Shown here: positions 43,720 through 54,300 of the stretch, piece after piece
Numbering within the stretch: the stretch's first letter is position 1
Layout of the letters: every line of letters begins with the position of its first letter
Assembly: GCA_047971145.1 (NCBI GenBank)
Contig: JBKDZL010000028.1
Coordinates: forward strand, 27,437 to 91,436
Source of the DNA: JBKDZL01 sp047971145
Lineage (GTDB): Bacteria > Bacillota_I > Bacilli_A > Erysipelotrichales > Erysipelotrichaceae
Direction: 5' to 3'
Length of the DNA: 64,000 nucleotides
Notes under the pieces: generated by a model
Databases searched by the model: none
The model's input: the letters and a program-made list of their open reading frames with translations, nothing else
Told to the model about the DNA's origin: nothing
Translations under genes and position numbers: made by a program

Positions 43720-46700
43720 TTATAGAGAAAATAAACTTAGCTGATTATCCTCAGGTAGATGTTCTATACATCCCAAATCACTCAAGTTCTTAATGATAGT
43801 TCCATTAACTCCTCCCCTATCTTTTAAGTCCTTAATTGAAATAAATTCTTTATCAAGCCTTGCCTCGACTATTTTATTAGCCACACTCTCACCTAAGCCA
43901 TCTAAGGAAGTAAAAGGAGGAATAATCTCCATCTCATTATCAGGATTAAAAATAAAGTCTGTTGCTTGAGATTTTTCTATTGAAATATTAGTAAAATAAT
44001 AACCACGACAATACATTTCATAAGCAACCTCTAAAACATTAACTAAACCTTTATCTTTATTACTTACATCTCTTTTGAGAATATCATCATCAAGTCTTTC
44101 TTTAATATCAGTAACTTTATTAAAAATTTCATTTTTACCTTTAATCATTGTTACAATATCATAAACACTACATCTAATACTAAAGAAGCAGGCATAATAA
44201 TAAGCAGGAGCATAAACTTTAAACCACGCAACTCTAATACACATTAGAGTATATGCCACAGCATGAGCTTTTGGGAAAAGATAAGCTATTTTTTTAGCTG
44301 ATTCTAAATACCAATCCTGAACACCATGCTCTTTCATTGCTTTTTCCCACTCAGAGCTAATACCTTTTCCTTTTCTGACCGCTTCCATAATATCAAAGGC
44401 CATCTTAGAATCTAAGCCTTGTTTAATTAAGTACAACATAATATCATCACGACAACCAATAACCTCTTTTAAAGTTGCGACATCATCAGCAATGATCTTA
44501 TCAGCATTATCACGCCAATTTCCTGTACCATGAGAAATACCCGAAATAATTACTAATTCCTCAAAAGTAGTAGGTCTTGTGGCTTCTAAAATTCTTCGAA
44601 CAAAATCAGTGCCAAACTCTGGTAGTCCTAATGCTCCAGTTTTCTGATTGTAGTGTGGATCATCAATATTTAGTGCTTCTGTTGAGTTAAACAAACTCAA
44701 TACCTTAGCATCATTCATTGGTAACTTTGTGGAATCTATGCCACTGTTTTTTTGTAAAATATACATAGCAGTTGGATCAACATGTCCTAATAAATCTAAT
44801 TTCAACAAATTATCATGAATATCAGCAAAAGCAAAATGAGTAGTTTTCCAATTAGCATTAATGTCATTAGCAGGATATTGCACAGGAGTAAAATCATAAA
44901 CAGAATAATCCTCAGGCACAACAATAATACCACCTGGATGTTGACCTGTGGTTCTTTTAGTACCTTCAACATTACTAGCTAAATAATTTAAGTACAATCG
45001 CTGAGTTGTTCTGGTTGGTGGTATAGCAAGATTTTGACTCTCATAATAACCTAAAACATAGCCATAGGCAGTCTTATGAGCTACAGTTGATATAGTCCCA
45101 GCACGATATAAATTTTCTGCACCAAAAATAACTTTAGTATATTCATGAGCTCTCTCTTGATATAAAGAAGAAAAATTTAAGTCAATATCAGGCACTTTAT
45201 CACCATTAAAACCTAAGAAAGTTTCAAAAGGTATATCCTGCCCATCACCAATTAATTTACTATGACAATGGGGACAATTTTTATCCGGCAAATCAAAACC
45301 AGATTTTTCAATACCATCATCAAAGAATTCACTATATTGACAATCAGGACAATAATAATGAGGAACTAAAGGATTAACCTCAGTAATTTCACTCATCGTT
45401 GCCACCAAAGAGGAACCAACTGATCCTCTTGATCCCACTAAATAACCATCATCTAAAGACTTTTTAACTAGTAAATGGGAAATATAATAAACCACTTGAA
45501 AACCATGACCTATAATACTACTTAATTCTTTTTCTAGCCTTTGCTCGACTATTGTAGGCAAAGGATTTCCATATTGTTTTCTTGCATTAGTATAAGCAAT
45601 ATTTCTTAGCTTATCGGCATCACCTTCAATTTTCGGAGGATAAAGTTTATCCTTGATTGGATAAACTCGCTCAATTTTGCTAGCTAATAAATTAGTGTTT
45701 TTGACCACAATTTCTTCAACAAAATCAGAATCTAAATAACTATAGCCACTGCGCATTTTCTCAGTAGTATACAAATAACTATCAGGACTAGTAGTTTTTT
45801 CTCTTAATTCTTGATTAAAGTAATATAAAGGATGTCTAACACCTCCAATACCTGGTGCCGAAATCATAATATCTCTAAAAATCTTTTGATGTTTAAAAGT
45901 ATAATGATTATCACTAGTTGCGACAATAATTTTTCCTTGTTTTTGCGCAGCCTTAATTAGTCTTTTAAGGGCTTTTATTAATAGTGATTGACTTTTAACA
46001 ACACCTTTATCTAATAAGGGTTGATATGCCCAAAGTGGTTGTATTTCTATATAATCATAAAAATCAATAGCATGAGCTAATTGTGAATCTCGAGCGTTAA
46101 TGGCTAAATCTATTAACTCATTATTTTGACAACTAGAACCAATAAAAAGATTTGCTCTTAAAGCATTTAATTCTTTTCTTAATAAGCGTGGTTCAGTTCC
46201 CTCACCACTCTTAGATACTGCCATATATTTAATGTTTGATAAGCTTACCAATTCATACAAATCTTTTAAGCCCTCAGCATTTCTCACTAAGGCAGTGACA
46301 TGAGTCTTAAAAGCTCGAGAGTAAAAATCTTCAGAACTAAAATCATTTAAATCATCGATAGTGGTTATGTTCAAATCACTTAATTGTTGTAATAAAGAGA
46401 TAAAAACTCCATTTAAAACTTCACAATCATAATCAGCTCGATGAGCAGCATCAGTATCATAATGCACACCTAAACTCTTAGCCACCCGACCTAAAGAAAA
46501 ATATTTTCTATCAGTCAATAAATTCTTAGCTAACGCTAGGGTATCAATCATATTGTTATTTAATTCTGTTTTATGAATATTAGCTAAAGCTTGATTTAAA
46601 AAATGAAAATCAAAACTAGCATTATGAGCCACTAAAGTATCATTACCAATAAAATCAATAATTCTTTGAACTTCTTGCTCAAAAGAATTAGCACTACTGA

Positions 46701-47991
46701 CCATTTCATTAGTAATACCGGTCATACTACTAATAAAATCACTAATTGGGTTTTGGGGCTTAATAAAAATTTGTAAACTATCAACAACAGTACCAGCTCT
46801 AACTTTTATAGCACCAAACTCTATTATCTCATCATTAACAGCAGAGAGACCTGTAGTCTCTAAATCAAAAACTATATAATCTAAATTTGCTAATTCCATA
46901 TTTTTACTGTAATTAATTAAATTATCTAGCTTATCTTCTACCATGTTAAATTCAACTCCATAAATTAATTTAAAATTAGTTTCAGGATTGTTTTTAATGA
47001 TTTTATTATGAACCATTTGAGCAGTTGGAAAAGCTTGGATAGCCATATGATCCGTGATTGCAATTCCTGATAGACCCATTTGATAAGCAGTATTAATTAA
47101 TTCTTCAGTGCTACTAACACCATCCATCTCACTATAAGTAGTATGGGAGTGCAGCTCTACTCTTGTATTATTTTCTTCATCTTTAATGATCAGATCATTA
47201 TCAATATTTTCAATTTCTCTGGGATAAAAAACTAGCCCTTGATTGAATGTATTATATCTAATATCACCATAAAGACGACAAAAACTATTATTACTTAATG
47301 AAAATTTTGGCTTATCATTATCACTAAAAACAGTAGCAGGCATTACTACCTTTTCATCAACAATATTGAAACTAGTGAGATTGTTGCCTTTTTTAGTAAT
47401 ACGCTCATCATCAATATCAAAAATAAAACCAGATAGCATTACATTAGCTAATTCATTTTCAACATCAGCTAATTTAATCTCTTTAAAATTTTTAGGATTA
47501 ACTTTTAGTGACTTAGCTTTTTTAATAACTTTTCTGATTTTCTGCTCCGGTAGTTTAAGTTCAATATTAAAACTATCATTACTCCCAATAGTTTGTAAAA
47601 GTTCCGTTAACTGAAATTTGTTATCATTTAATTTAATAACATCACTTTCCTGATAGACTTGAATAGAATAACTGTTTCCTAAATCAATGACAAAATAATC
47701 AATATTATTTATCCCAAGATTTCGTAAAAAGTAGTTAAAATAAGCTTCAAAATTTTTATTTAAAACTTGATCAGCAGCACTAATAACTAATATCACTTCT
47801 AACTTTAAAGTATCTTTAAGTTTGTTTAACAAATCAAGATAACAATCAAAACTTAAAACTCTTTTAACTTGAATATTAAAAGTAACACTCTTGTTAATTT
47901 TATCAAATAACACTTTATCTATTAGCTCAGATTCTTCTAATTCCATCAATGTTTTTTTATTTAAATCTATTTTACTAAAGGCTTTAATCAT
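43720..47991 (-). CDS. polC: DNA polymerase III alpha subunit, Gram-positive PolC
   Basis: Replicative polymerase with built-in proofreading, 1423 residues. Order: N-terminal domain, OB-fold (about 190-275), first half of PHP (VELHSHTTYSEMDG, about 280), DEDD exonuclease inserted in PHP (DLETTGL near 375), second PHP part (GRSSCQN-like and DNHY, about 620-700), then the polymerase with SRGSVGSSLVA, CPHCHSKL-type zinc cysteines, PDIDLNFS and GQHPGG. Overlaps rnc by 8 nt. Confidence 0.97.
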   Translation of the reverse strand: MIKAFSKIDLNKKTLMELEESELIDKVLFDKINKSVTFNIQVKRVLSFDCYLDLLNKLKDTLKLEVILVISAADQVLNKNFEAYFNYFLRNLGINNIDYFVIDLGNSYSIQVYQESDVIKLNDNKFQLTELLQTIGSNDSFNIELKLPEQKIRKVIKKAKSLKVNPKNFKEIKLADVENELANVMLSGFIFDIDDERITKKGNNLTSFNIVDEKVVMPATVFSDNDKPKFSLSNNSFCRLYGDIRYNTFNQGLVFYPREIENIDNDLIIKDEENNTRVELHSHTTYSEMDGVSSTEELINTAYQMGLSGIAITDHMAIQAFPTAQMVHNKIIKNNPETNFKLIYGVEFNMVEDKLDNLINYSKNMELANLDYIVFDLETTGLSAVNDEIIEFGAIKVRAGTVVDSLQIFIKPQNPISDFISSMTGITNEMVSSANSFEQEVQRIIDFIGNDTLVAHNASFDFHFLNQALANIHKTELNNNMIDTLALAKNLLTDRKYFSLGRVAKSLGVHYDTDAAHRADYDCEVLNGVFISLLQQLSDLNITTIDDLNDFSSEDFYSRAFKTHVTALVRNAEGLKDLYELVSLSNIKYMAVSKSGEGTEPRLLRKELNALRANLFIGSSCQNNELIDLAINARDSQLAHAIDFYDYIEIQPLWAYQPLLDKGVVKSQSLLIKALKRLIKAAQKQGKIIVATSDNHYTFKHQKIFRDIMISAPGIGGVRHPLYYFNQELREKTTSPDSYLYTTEKMRSGYSYLDSDFVEEIVVKNTNLLASKIERVYPIKDKLYPPKIEGDADKLRNIAYTNARKQYGNPLPTIVEQRLEKELSSIIGHGFQVVYYISHLLVKKSLDDGYLVGSRGSVGSSLVATMSEITEVNPLVPHYYCPDCQYSEFFDDGIEKSGFDLPDKNCPHCHSKLIGDGQDIPFETFLGFNGDKVPDIDLNFSSLYQERAHEYTKVIFGAENLYRAGTISTVAHKTAYGYVLGYYESQNLAIPPTRTTQRLYLNYLASNVEGTKRTTGQHPGGIIVVPEDYSVYDFTPVQYPANDINANWKTTHFAFADIHDNLLKLDLLGHVDPTAMYILQKNSGIDSTKLPMNDAKVLSLFNSTEALNIDDPHYNQKTGALGLPEFGTDFVRRILEATRPTTFEELVIISGISHGTGNWRDNADKIIADDVATLKEVIGCRDDIMLYLIKQGLDSKMAFDIMEAVRKGKGISSEWEKAMKEHGVQDWYLESAKKIAYLFPKAHAVAYTLMCIRVAWFKVYAPAYYYACFFSIRCSVYDIVTMIKGKNEIFNKVTDIKERLDDDILKRDVSNKDKGLVNVLEVAYEMYCRGYYFTNISIEKSQATDFIFNPDNEMEIIPPFTSLDGLGESVANKIVEARLDKEFISIKDLKDRGGVNGTIIKNLSDLGCIEHLPEDNQLSLFSL

Positions 47992-48649
47992 TGGTTGCTA
48001 CCTTTTCTAATGCAGATTTGGCAGCATTTTGTTCAGCTTCTTTTTTGCTTTTGCCACTGCCACTACCCAAGACAATTTTGTTTAAATAAACAATAGCTCT
48101 AAAGTTGTTGTTGTCGCCACTGACTTCATATTGTAAATTGTTGCGTTTATCCGCTTGGACATATTCTTGTAGGCGGGTTTTTGGTCCTTTATCAAGGTTA
48201 TAATTCATTAATTCTAAGGCGAAATGCTTATCAAGAAAACTAAAACAGTATTCAATATCATAAGATAAATATATCGCACCAATAAAGGCTTCAAATAAAT
48301 CAGCTAAAATTGACGATTTAGTGCGACCACCAGTTTTTTCTTCTCCTACTCCTAAACAAAGATATTGATCTAAGTTTAATTGTTTAGCTAATTGGCAAAA
48401 AGAATTTTCTCTAACAAATTGCGATCTTGCCACTGTCATTTTTCCTTCATCTAAATTAATATTCTGATAAAGTCTAGTTGAAGTCCATAATTCTAATACT
48501 GCATCGCCAACAAACTCTAAGCGCTCATTTGAGCCACTTAATTCAATATTTTCATAGAAATATGAGCTATGATAAAAAGACTGTTCAATTAGAGCAGTAA
48601 CTGGTTTATCAATTTCTAGTTTTTTAAATAACTCTTTTAAATTTGACAT
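47984..48649 (-). CDS. rnc: Ribonuclease III
   Basis: Cleaves double-stranded RNA in rRNA maturation and decay. A 221-residue protein with signature NERLEFVGDAVLELW (41-55), ILADLFEAFIGAIYL, and a C-terminal dsRNA-binding domain (about 153-220, ending GSGKSKKEAEQNAAKSALE). The ATG at 48649 has no Shine-Dalgarno; a TATAAT ends 6 nt upstream, suggesting a leaderless message. The 8-nt overlap with polC makes the two likely co-transcribed. Confidence 0.95.
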   Translation of the reverse strand: MSNLKELFKKLEIDKPVTALIEQSFYHSSYFYENIELSGSNERLEFVGDAVLELWTSTRLYQNINLDEGKMTVARSQFVRENSFCQLAKQLNLDQYLCLGVGEEKTGGRTKSSILADLFEAFIGAIYLSYDIEYCFSFLDKHFALELMNYNLDKGPKTRLQEYVQADKRNNLQYEVSGDNNNFRAIVYLNKIVLGSGSGKSKKEAEQNAAKSALEKVATND

Positions 48650-48655
48650 ATCTTT

Positions 48656-48664
48656 ATTATATCA
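48656..48664 (-). promoter_or_regulatory. Extended -10 abutting the rnc start (leaderless candidate)
   Basis: Minus-strand TGATATAAT ends six bases before the rnc ATG. Transcription would begin at about the A of ATG. Confidence 0.5.
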
Positions 48665-48691
48665 TTTTATTAAGATATTTTAATATTGACT

Positions 48692-50596
48692 TTAGCCTTT
48701 TTTAAAGTACTCACTTGCATAACCATAGACATCATTAATTAATTGCAAATCTTGAGCTATATCAATTAAATTAGAAAAAGATCTACCCGATTGTTTTGTA
48801 CCTAATAATTCGCCAAATCCTCTTCTAAATAAATCATACTCAGCAATTTTAAAACCATCATTATTGCTTTTAAGAAAATTGAGACGATTAATAACTTCTT
48901 CATCTTTACTATTACTAAGCAAATAGCAATAACCAGGATTATTATGACGACCAACTCTTCCTCTTAATTGATGTAATTGACTTAAACCAAAACGATCAGC
49001 ATCATAAATTATCATAATATTAGCATCTTGAATATCAATACCAACTTCAATTATAGAGGTGCTAACCAAAATATTAAATTCTTCATTTTTAAAGGCGCTC
49101 ATTATTCTCTCTTGTTCTAACTCATCAACTTTAGAGTGAATTACTGCTATTTTATATTTATTTTGATAATGATTTTGTAAATTCTCTGCCAATTGATTAA
49201 CATTGCGAGTGTTGAGCTGATTGTCTTCAATAGCAGCACAAACTATATAAGCCAAGTTTCCTTGATCTAATAGTTCCTCAATTTGTTTTTTATGTTCAAA
49301 AAAAGAATTACTTTGCAGATAATTAGTATAAATTACTTTCTTTTGATTAATATTACTCTCTAATGTCGAAACATCTAAATCAGCATATAGGCTCATCGCA
49401 ATTGTGCGCGGGATTGGTGTTGCACTCATTTGTAAAACATCAAGATCTTGAGACTTATCAATTAGAGCTTGTCTTTGCTTTACACCAAAGCGCTGCTGCT
49501 CATCGGCAATAAATAAACCTAATTTATAATATTTTATATCATCTTGAAAAACTTTATGAGTGCCAATAATGATTTTAGCACTGCCATTGGCTATTTTATT
49601 AATATTATTAATTAATATCTGAGCTTCACAATTAGAACTTAAAAAAACTAAATCTTCAGCTTTAAAGTACTTTAAAGCATTAACATAATGTTGCTTAGCT
49701 AATAATTCAGTTGGTGCTAATAATACACTCTGATAGCCAGCACATAAACTTGCATACATCGCAATAAATGCCACAATTGTTTTACCACTACCTACATCAC
49801 CTTGTAATAATCTATACATTGAATTATTACTATTAATATCTTTTAATATTTCTGTGGTAGCCACTTTATGATCACTCGTGAGAGAAAAATCTAAATTCTC
49901 ACTAAACTTTTTAATTTCTATATCTTTAAATATTCTTGATTTTTTGTTTTTCTTAAGCTGTTGTTTATTCAATAATCTCTGATAATGAAATAAAAATAAT
50001 TCTTGAAATTTTAAACGATAAATAGCCTTCGTTAATAAAGAAAAATCTTTAGGATGATGAATAGTTTTGATAGCTAATTGATAATCTAGTAAATTATATT
50101 TTTCAACAATTACACTTGGTAAATCATCAATAAAATTATCTTGTTTTAAAGCTTTGTCAATCAAAGCTTGATATTGACTAAGACTAACATCTGCCACTAG
50201 CCTGTAAACTGGTTGAATGCCTAATTGTTCCTTTAAAGGCTTATTATTATAATTAGTAATAGTTAATTTATTATTAGCTTGAACATTAGCGAAAAAGGTT
50301 AATTTTTTACCAACTTGACTGGCTATCCATCGTCTATTAAAAATAACTGCATCATATAATTTATTATCCACTTCAATACTAAAAGAACTACGTGTTATTC
50401 GACCTTTAAAGAAATGCTTTACCACAGAAACAATTACTCCTTCAAAAACTACTTTATCATCTTTACAGACATTATTTAAGTTGGCCTCTTTAATTTCATT
50501 ATAACGATAAGGGTAGTTTTGGATAATATCATTTAGAGAAAAAAGCCCTAAGGCTTCTAATTGGGCTTTTTGTTTGTTAGTCCACTTAATACTCAA
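48692..50596 (-). CDS. recG: ATP-dependent DNA helicase RecG
   Basis: Branch-migration helicase for fork rescue and recombination. I prefer start TTG 50596: GGAG lies 6 nt before it and it overlaps the fakA stop, while the ATG at 50638 would add 14 residues unlike other RecG. That gives 634 residues. Wedge/OB domain first, then Walker A GDVGSGKT, DEQQRFG (DEAD-box equivalent), SATPIPRTIAM, and the C-terminal GRVGRHNNPGYCYLL and RGFGELLGTKQSG motifs. Confidence 0.93.
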   Translation of the reverse strand: MSIKWTNKQKAQLEALGLFSLNDIIQNYPYRYNEIKEANLNNVCKDDKVVFEGVIVSVVKHFFKGRITRSSFSIEVDNKLYDAVIFNRRWIASQVGKKLTFFANVQANNKLTITNYNNKPLKEQLGIQPVYRLVADVSLSQYQALIDKALKQDNFIDDLPSVIVEKYNLLDYQLAIKTIHHPKDFSLLTKAIYRLKFQELFLFHYQRLLNKQQLKKNKKSRIFKDIEIKKFSENLDFSLTSDHKVATTEILKDINSNNSMYRLLQGDVGSGKTIVAFIAMYASLCAGYQSVLLAPTELLAKQHYVNALKYFKAEDLVFLSSNCEAQILINNINKIANGSAKIIIGTHKVFQDDIKYYKLGLFIADEQQRFGVKQRQALIDKSQDLDVLQMSATPIPRTIAMSLYADLDVSTLESNINQKKVIYTNYLQSNSFFEHKKQIEELLDQGNLAYIVCAAIEDNQLNTRNVNQLAENLQNHYQNKYKIAVIHSKVDELEQERIMSAFKNEEFNILVSTSIIEVGIDIQDANIMIIYDADRFGLSQLHQLRGRVGRHNNPGYCYLLSNSKDEEVINRLNFLKSNNDGFKIAEYDLFRRGFGELLGTKQSGRSFSNLIDIAQDLQLINDVYGYASEYFKKG

Positions 50597-50597
50597 T

Positions 50598-52247
50598 TTA
50601 AACTCCGAAGATAAAAGAATATACCGGCTGTTCACCATGAATTACTTCTAATTCAATATTAAACTCTTGGTCAATATAATCAGTGATTTCTTTTAGCTCA
50701 GCTGCAGTGATATCTTGCCCTTTAATTAAGGTTAGAATTTCACTATCTTCATTAATAATTTGTTTTAATAATTCTTTTGTGGTTAAAATTTTATCAGGAT
50801 TACTAACGACAATGTTCTTTTCCAAAATACCCATAAATTCATTTTCTTTAATGTCCAAACCATTAAAAGTAGTATCTTTAATCGCATAAGTAACTTGAGC
50901 AGTAGTTGTCGCTTCGATACTCTCATTCATGCTCGCAAGGTTTTCTGCTAAATTAGCATCAGGATCAAACATGATACAAGCCGCTAACCCTTGAGGAATT
51001 GATTTAGTTTCCAAAACATGGATATCTAAATCAGAAAATAATTCTTTTACTTGATTGGCCGCTAAGATAATATTGGAATTATTAGGTAAAATAATTATCT
51101 GCTCGGCATTGATATTTTGAATAACATCAGCAAAATCTTCAGTAGCCGGATTCATAGTTTGACCACCAGAAATTATATGCTTGACATTTAATTCTTTAAA
51201 AACTTCAATTATTCCTGAACCAGCTGCCACCGTAATAATGGCATATTTTTCTTTTTCATTATTATCTTTTATCGTGTTTACTTCAGAATCATCATGATAA
51301 TCAACACCATCTTGTAAATTTTCATGTTGAAATTGCATATTTTCAATTTTTAATTTAATGAATTCACCATATTGATGACACTTGTTCAAGACATCACCTG
51401 GAACTAAGGTATGAACATGTACTTTTACAATATCATCATCGTGAACTACTACAATTGAATCACCAATTCTATCTAAATTAGCACGCAAAATACTCTCATC
51501 AAAGATTTCTTTAAATCTATCATTTAAGTCCACAATAAATTCAGTGCAATAGCCAAACTCAGCATTCTCAGTATTTTTTTGCATGTATTCACTAGCACTA
51601 GAACTTTGATCATTGACTTCAATAGCAGCACCATTAATTGCAGCTGCTAAACCTTCTAAAACAATAACTAAACCAGCGCCACCACTATCAACTACTCCCA
51701 CTTCTTTTAAAACTGGCAGCAAATTCGGAGTGTTTTCTAAGGAAACTTTAGCATAATTAATAAATTCAGTAAAATAAGTAGTAAAATCCATATCTGCATT
51801 TAGACTAAGATATTCAGCAATCTGTTCACTAGACTCTCTGATAACTGTCAAAATAGTTCCTTCAACAGGTTTCATTACTGCTTTATACGCTACTTGTGAT
51901 CCATTAGAAAAACCCAAAACAAAATCTTCAACACTTATTACTTCCTTGCCTTCAACAGCTTGGAAAAATCCTCTAAAAATTTGTGACAAAATAACACCAG
52001 AATTACCTCTAGCACCCATTAGTAATCCTTTAGATAATACTTTAGCTAAATCTCCTACTTTGGTACTATGCGATTGCAACATTTCTTTAACACCATAAGA
52101 AAAAGTCATGGACATATTAGTCCCAGTATCGCCATCAGGTACAGGAAAAACATTCAGCGCATCAATCATTGCATATTGATTATTTAAATTATTCATTGCG
52201 CTTTTAAAAATTTCTTTGAATAATTTATTATCTATTTGTTTAATCAT
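50598..52247 (-). CDS. fakA: Fatty acid kinase FakA (DhaL-DegV-like, YloV)
   Basis: A 549-residue kinase that phosphorylates exogenous fatty acids bound to FakB. N-terminal DhaL domain with NVFPVPDGDTGTNMSMTF (metal/ATP aspartates) and GARGNSGVILSQIFRGF, then GGAGLVIVLEGL, then the C-terminal domain with VAAGSGI and ILPNNSNI. No FakB (DegV) gene lies in this window. The ATG overlaps the Asp23 gene stop by one base (TAATG), the same pairing as YloU-YloV of Bacillus. Confidence 0.93.
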   Translation of the reverse strand: MIKQIDNKLFKEIFKSAMNNLNNQYAMIDALNVFPVPDGDTGTNMSMTFSYGVKEMLQSHSTKVGDLAKVLSKGLLMGARGNSGVILSQIFRGFFQAVEGKEVISVEDFVLGFSNGSQVAYKAVMKPVEGTILTVIRESSEQIAEYLSLNADMDFTTYFTEFINYAKVSLENTPNLLPVLKEVGVVDSGGAGLVIVLEGLAAAINGAAIEVNDQSSSASEYMQKNTENAEFGYCTEFIVDLNDRFKEIFDESILRANLDRIGDSIVVVHDDDIVKVHVHTLVPGDVLNKCHQYGEFIKLKIENMQFQHENLQDGVDYHDDSEVNTIKDNNEKEKYAIITVAAGSGIIEVFKELNVKHIISGGQTMNPATEDFADVIQNINAEQIIILPNNSNIILAANQVKELFSDLDIHVLETKSIPQGLAACIMFDPDANLAENLASMNESIEATTTAQVTYAIKDTTFNGLDIKENEFMGILEKNIVVSNPDKILTTKELLKQIINEDSEILTLIKGQDITAAELKEITDYIDQEFNIELEVIHGEQPVYSFIFGV

Positions 52248-52600
52248 TAATCAATAACCTTAATTCCTTCCACATAAACATTGATACTATCAAATTTTAG
52301 ATTTAAAGTTCGATCTAAAACATAAGCAATTTTCTTTTGTAGTTCAATGGCAACTTCACTACTGCGAACACCATAAATAATAACTACATAAAGATCAAGT
52401 TCTAATTTATCATTTTTTTCTCTAATAACTACCCCTTTAGAATAACTATCTTTCCCTAATAAGTCATTAATGCCATCTTTAATTAAACTTTTAGAGGTCA
52501 TACCAACAACACCATAACACTCACTAACTGTCTCGCCAATTAATTTTGCCATTGCCTCATTATCGACTAAAATACTCCCAAATTCACTACGTCTGTTCAT
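52247..52600 (-). CDS. Asp23/Gls24 family protein (YloU-like)
   Basis: A 117-residue Asp23 domain protein: GSILVDNEAMAKLIGETVSECYGVVGMTS at the start, KLELDLYVVIIYGV and a C-terminal VNVYVEGIKV. Family members are cytoplasmic or membrane-associated and linked to envelope stress. Conserved gene neighbour of fakA; RBS TAGGAG. Role not established. Confidence 0.9.
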   Translation of the reverse strand: MNRRSEFGSILVDNEAMAKLIGETVSECYGVVGMTSKSLIKDGINDLLGKDSYSKGVVIREKNDKLELDLYVVIIYGVRSSEVAIELQKKIAYVLDRTLNLKFDSINVYVEGIKVID

Positions 52601-52634
52601 AATATCTCCTATACTTGTGCTAACTCTTTATCAA

Positions 52635-53402
52635 TTAATTAAGATCATCACATAATTGAGCGTGAGCAGCTTCTGTCAACTCATCAAAATATATACAAGC
52701 ATTATCAATGATAACACTATTTGATATTTTATTATAATTATTTAATAAATGAAAAGAAAAATAATTAATAAAAGCATAATTACCATCTATCATAGTTAAT
52801 TTTATCATATTTTCATCATAAGAGGTAGGAGCTTTATTAATTTCTGAAATTTGTTGTAGAACACTACTATCTAAACCACTAAGAGCTTTTGTCAAATCAG
52901 TGAGATCATTTTCAAAACCAACAATAAATGGCAATTGGCTCAAAGCTAAAGCATAATCATCTTTATAATCATAAATTTTATCACTACCAAGCAAATAATA
53001 CTTATCATTGACTGAATAATATCCCAGCAAATCTTTATTAACTAACTCAATATTTACAGTGAAACCCGCCAACTTATTGATTTTAACATCAACTATCTCC
53101 CAATCCTTAAAATTGTTGATAATATTGCCAGAGATTAAAAAATAATAATTACTGTCATAACTTAAGCCAGATTTGCTAATAATATTACTACTACTAAAGA
53201 AACTATCATTAGTAACAGTAATATTTTTCACTTTTGCTCTTTGACCAAAAAAAACAAAAGATAACATTACAACAGCAAGTATTATTACTAATGAAAAACT
53301 TAAATAAATAAATATTCGCTTTTTTTTAGTTTTAGCTCTTTTTTTCTTAAGTTCTGATTGCTTTATACTAAGTAAATCATTATTTTTAAATTTATTTTTC
53401 AT
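52635..53402 (-). CDS. divIB: Cell-division protein DivIB/FtsQ
   Basis: A 255-residue bitopic divisome protein: basic cytoplasmic tail (KQSELKKKRAKTKKKR), one transmembrane helix (about 30-50), a POTRA domain (VKNITVTNDSFFSSSNI, then DSNYYFL and VNIELVNKDLLGYY) and a beta domain. It overlaps murB by 11 nt in a murG-murB-divIB cluster typical of Firmicutes. Confidence 0.88.
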   Translation of the reverse strand: MKNKFKNNDLLSIKQSELKKKRAKTKKKRIFIYLSFSLVIILAVVMLSFVFFGQRAKVKNITVTNDSFFSSSNIISKSGLSYDSNYYFLISGNIINNFKDWEIVDVKINKLAGFTVNIELVNKDLLGYYSVNDKYYLLGSDKIYDYKDDYALALSQLPFIVGFENDLTDLTKALSGLDSSVLQQISEINKAPTSYDENMIKLTMIDGNYAFINYFSFHLLNNYNKISNSVIIDNACIYFDELTEAAHAQLCDDLN

Positions 53403-54300
53403 GCCAATTAAATAGTTCTAACTCTCTTTCAAGTTCAATTCCACTATGTTTTTTTACTTCAGATTGTACATGATTTATTACAGCCATAACATCATCAGCA
53501 CTACCTTTTTGATCGTTAACAATAAAATTACAATGTTTATTTGAAACACTAGCTCCACCAACTCTGTAGCCTCTAAGTCCAGCTTCGTCAATATATTGCC
53601 AAGCATGTTTCTCTTGAGGATTTTTAAAACAACTACCTGCACTTGGTACCCCTAATGGTTGATTTTCTACTCTACGTTTTTTTCTATTGTCCATAATTTT
53701 ATTAATACTATGTGCTGGTAAAATCTCAAAGATTAATTCTGCTTGAACAATCAGCCAATTTTTAGTTTGAAAAATCGAATGACGGTAGCTAAAATCACAA
53801 TCTTCATATCTTAGCCATTTTAATTCTAAGTTTTCATCTATAATTAATACCCTATGAGTTATTTCAGCTGTATTATGATTATAGGCACCAGCATTCATAA
53901 AGATCGCACCTCCAATAGTACCAGGAATCCCCCCAGCATATTGTAAACCAGATAATGACATAACGCTGCACTCCTGAGCTAATTTAATAATTGAACAACC
54001 AGCATCCACTCTAACAATATTACCTTCACGATGATAAGTATTTAAATAGCGATCTAATTTGATAATTACTCCATGATAATAATCGTCACTACATAAAACA
54101 TTAGAGCCTTTACCTAAAACCTTATAGGGAATTTCATAACTTCTCAAATACTTCAAACCATCTACTAAATTAGTAATACTATCAGGGAAGAAAACACCTA
54201 AACAACCACCACCAACTCGCATTGTACTATAATTTTTTAAATTTACTTCTACTTCAAAATCACCTAGTAATAACAATTGTTCTCGATCAAACTTATTCAT
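53392..54300 (-). CDS. murB: UDP-N-acetylenolpyruvoylglucosamine reductase
   Basis: NADPH/FAD enzyme making UDP-MurNAc for peptidoglycan. A 302-residue type II MurB: FAD region STMRVGGGCLG and GKGSNVLCSD, GGIPGTIGGAIFMNAGAY, SYRHSIFQ, and the proton donor Ser in PSAGSCFKNP. Overlaps murG by the 8-nt ATGAATAA junction. Confidence 0.96.
   Translation of the reverse strand: MNKFDREQLLLLGDFEVEVNLKNYSTMRVGGGCLGVFFPDSITNLVDGLKYLRSYEIPYKVLGKGSNVLCSDDYYHGVIIKLDRYLNTYHREGNIVRVDAGCSIIKLAQECSVMSLSGLQYAGGIPGTIGGAIFMNAGAYNHNTAEITHRVLIIDENLELKWLRYEDCDFSYRHSIFQTKNWLIVQAELIFEILPAHSINKIMDNRKKRRVENQPLGVPSAGSCFKNPQEKHAWQYIDEAGLRGYRVGGASVSNKHCNFIVNDQKGSADDVMAVINHVQSEVKKHSGIELERELELFNWHEK

Noticed and set aside
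50598..50638. ATG at 50638 as the recG start
   Set aside because: It would add 14 residues unlike RecG and overlap fakA by 41 nt; the TTG at 50596 has a GGAG at ideal distance.
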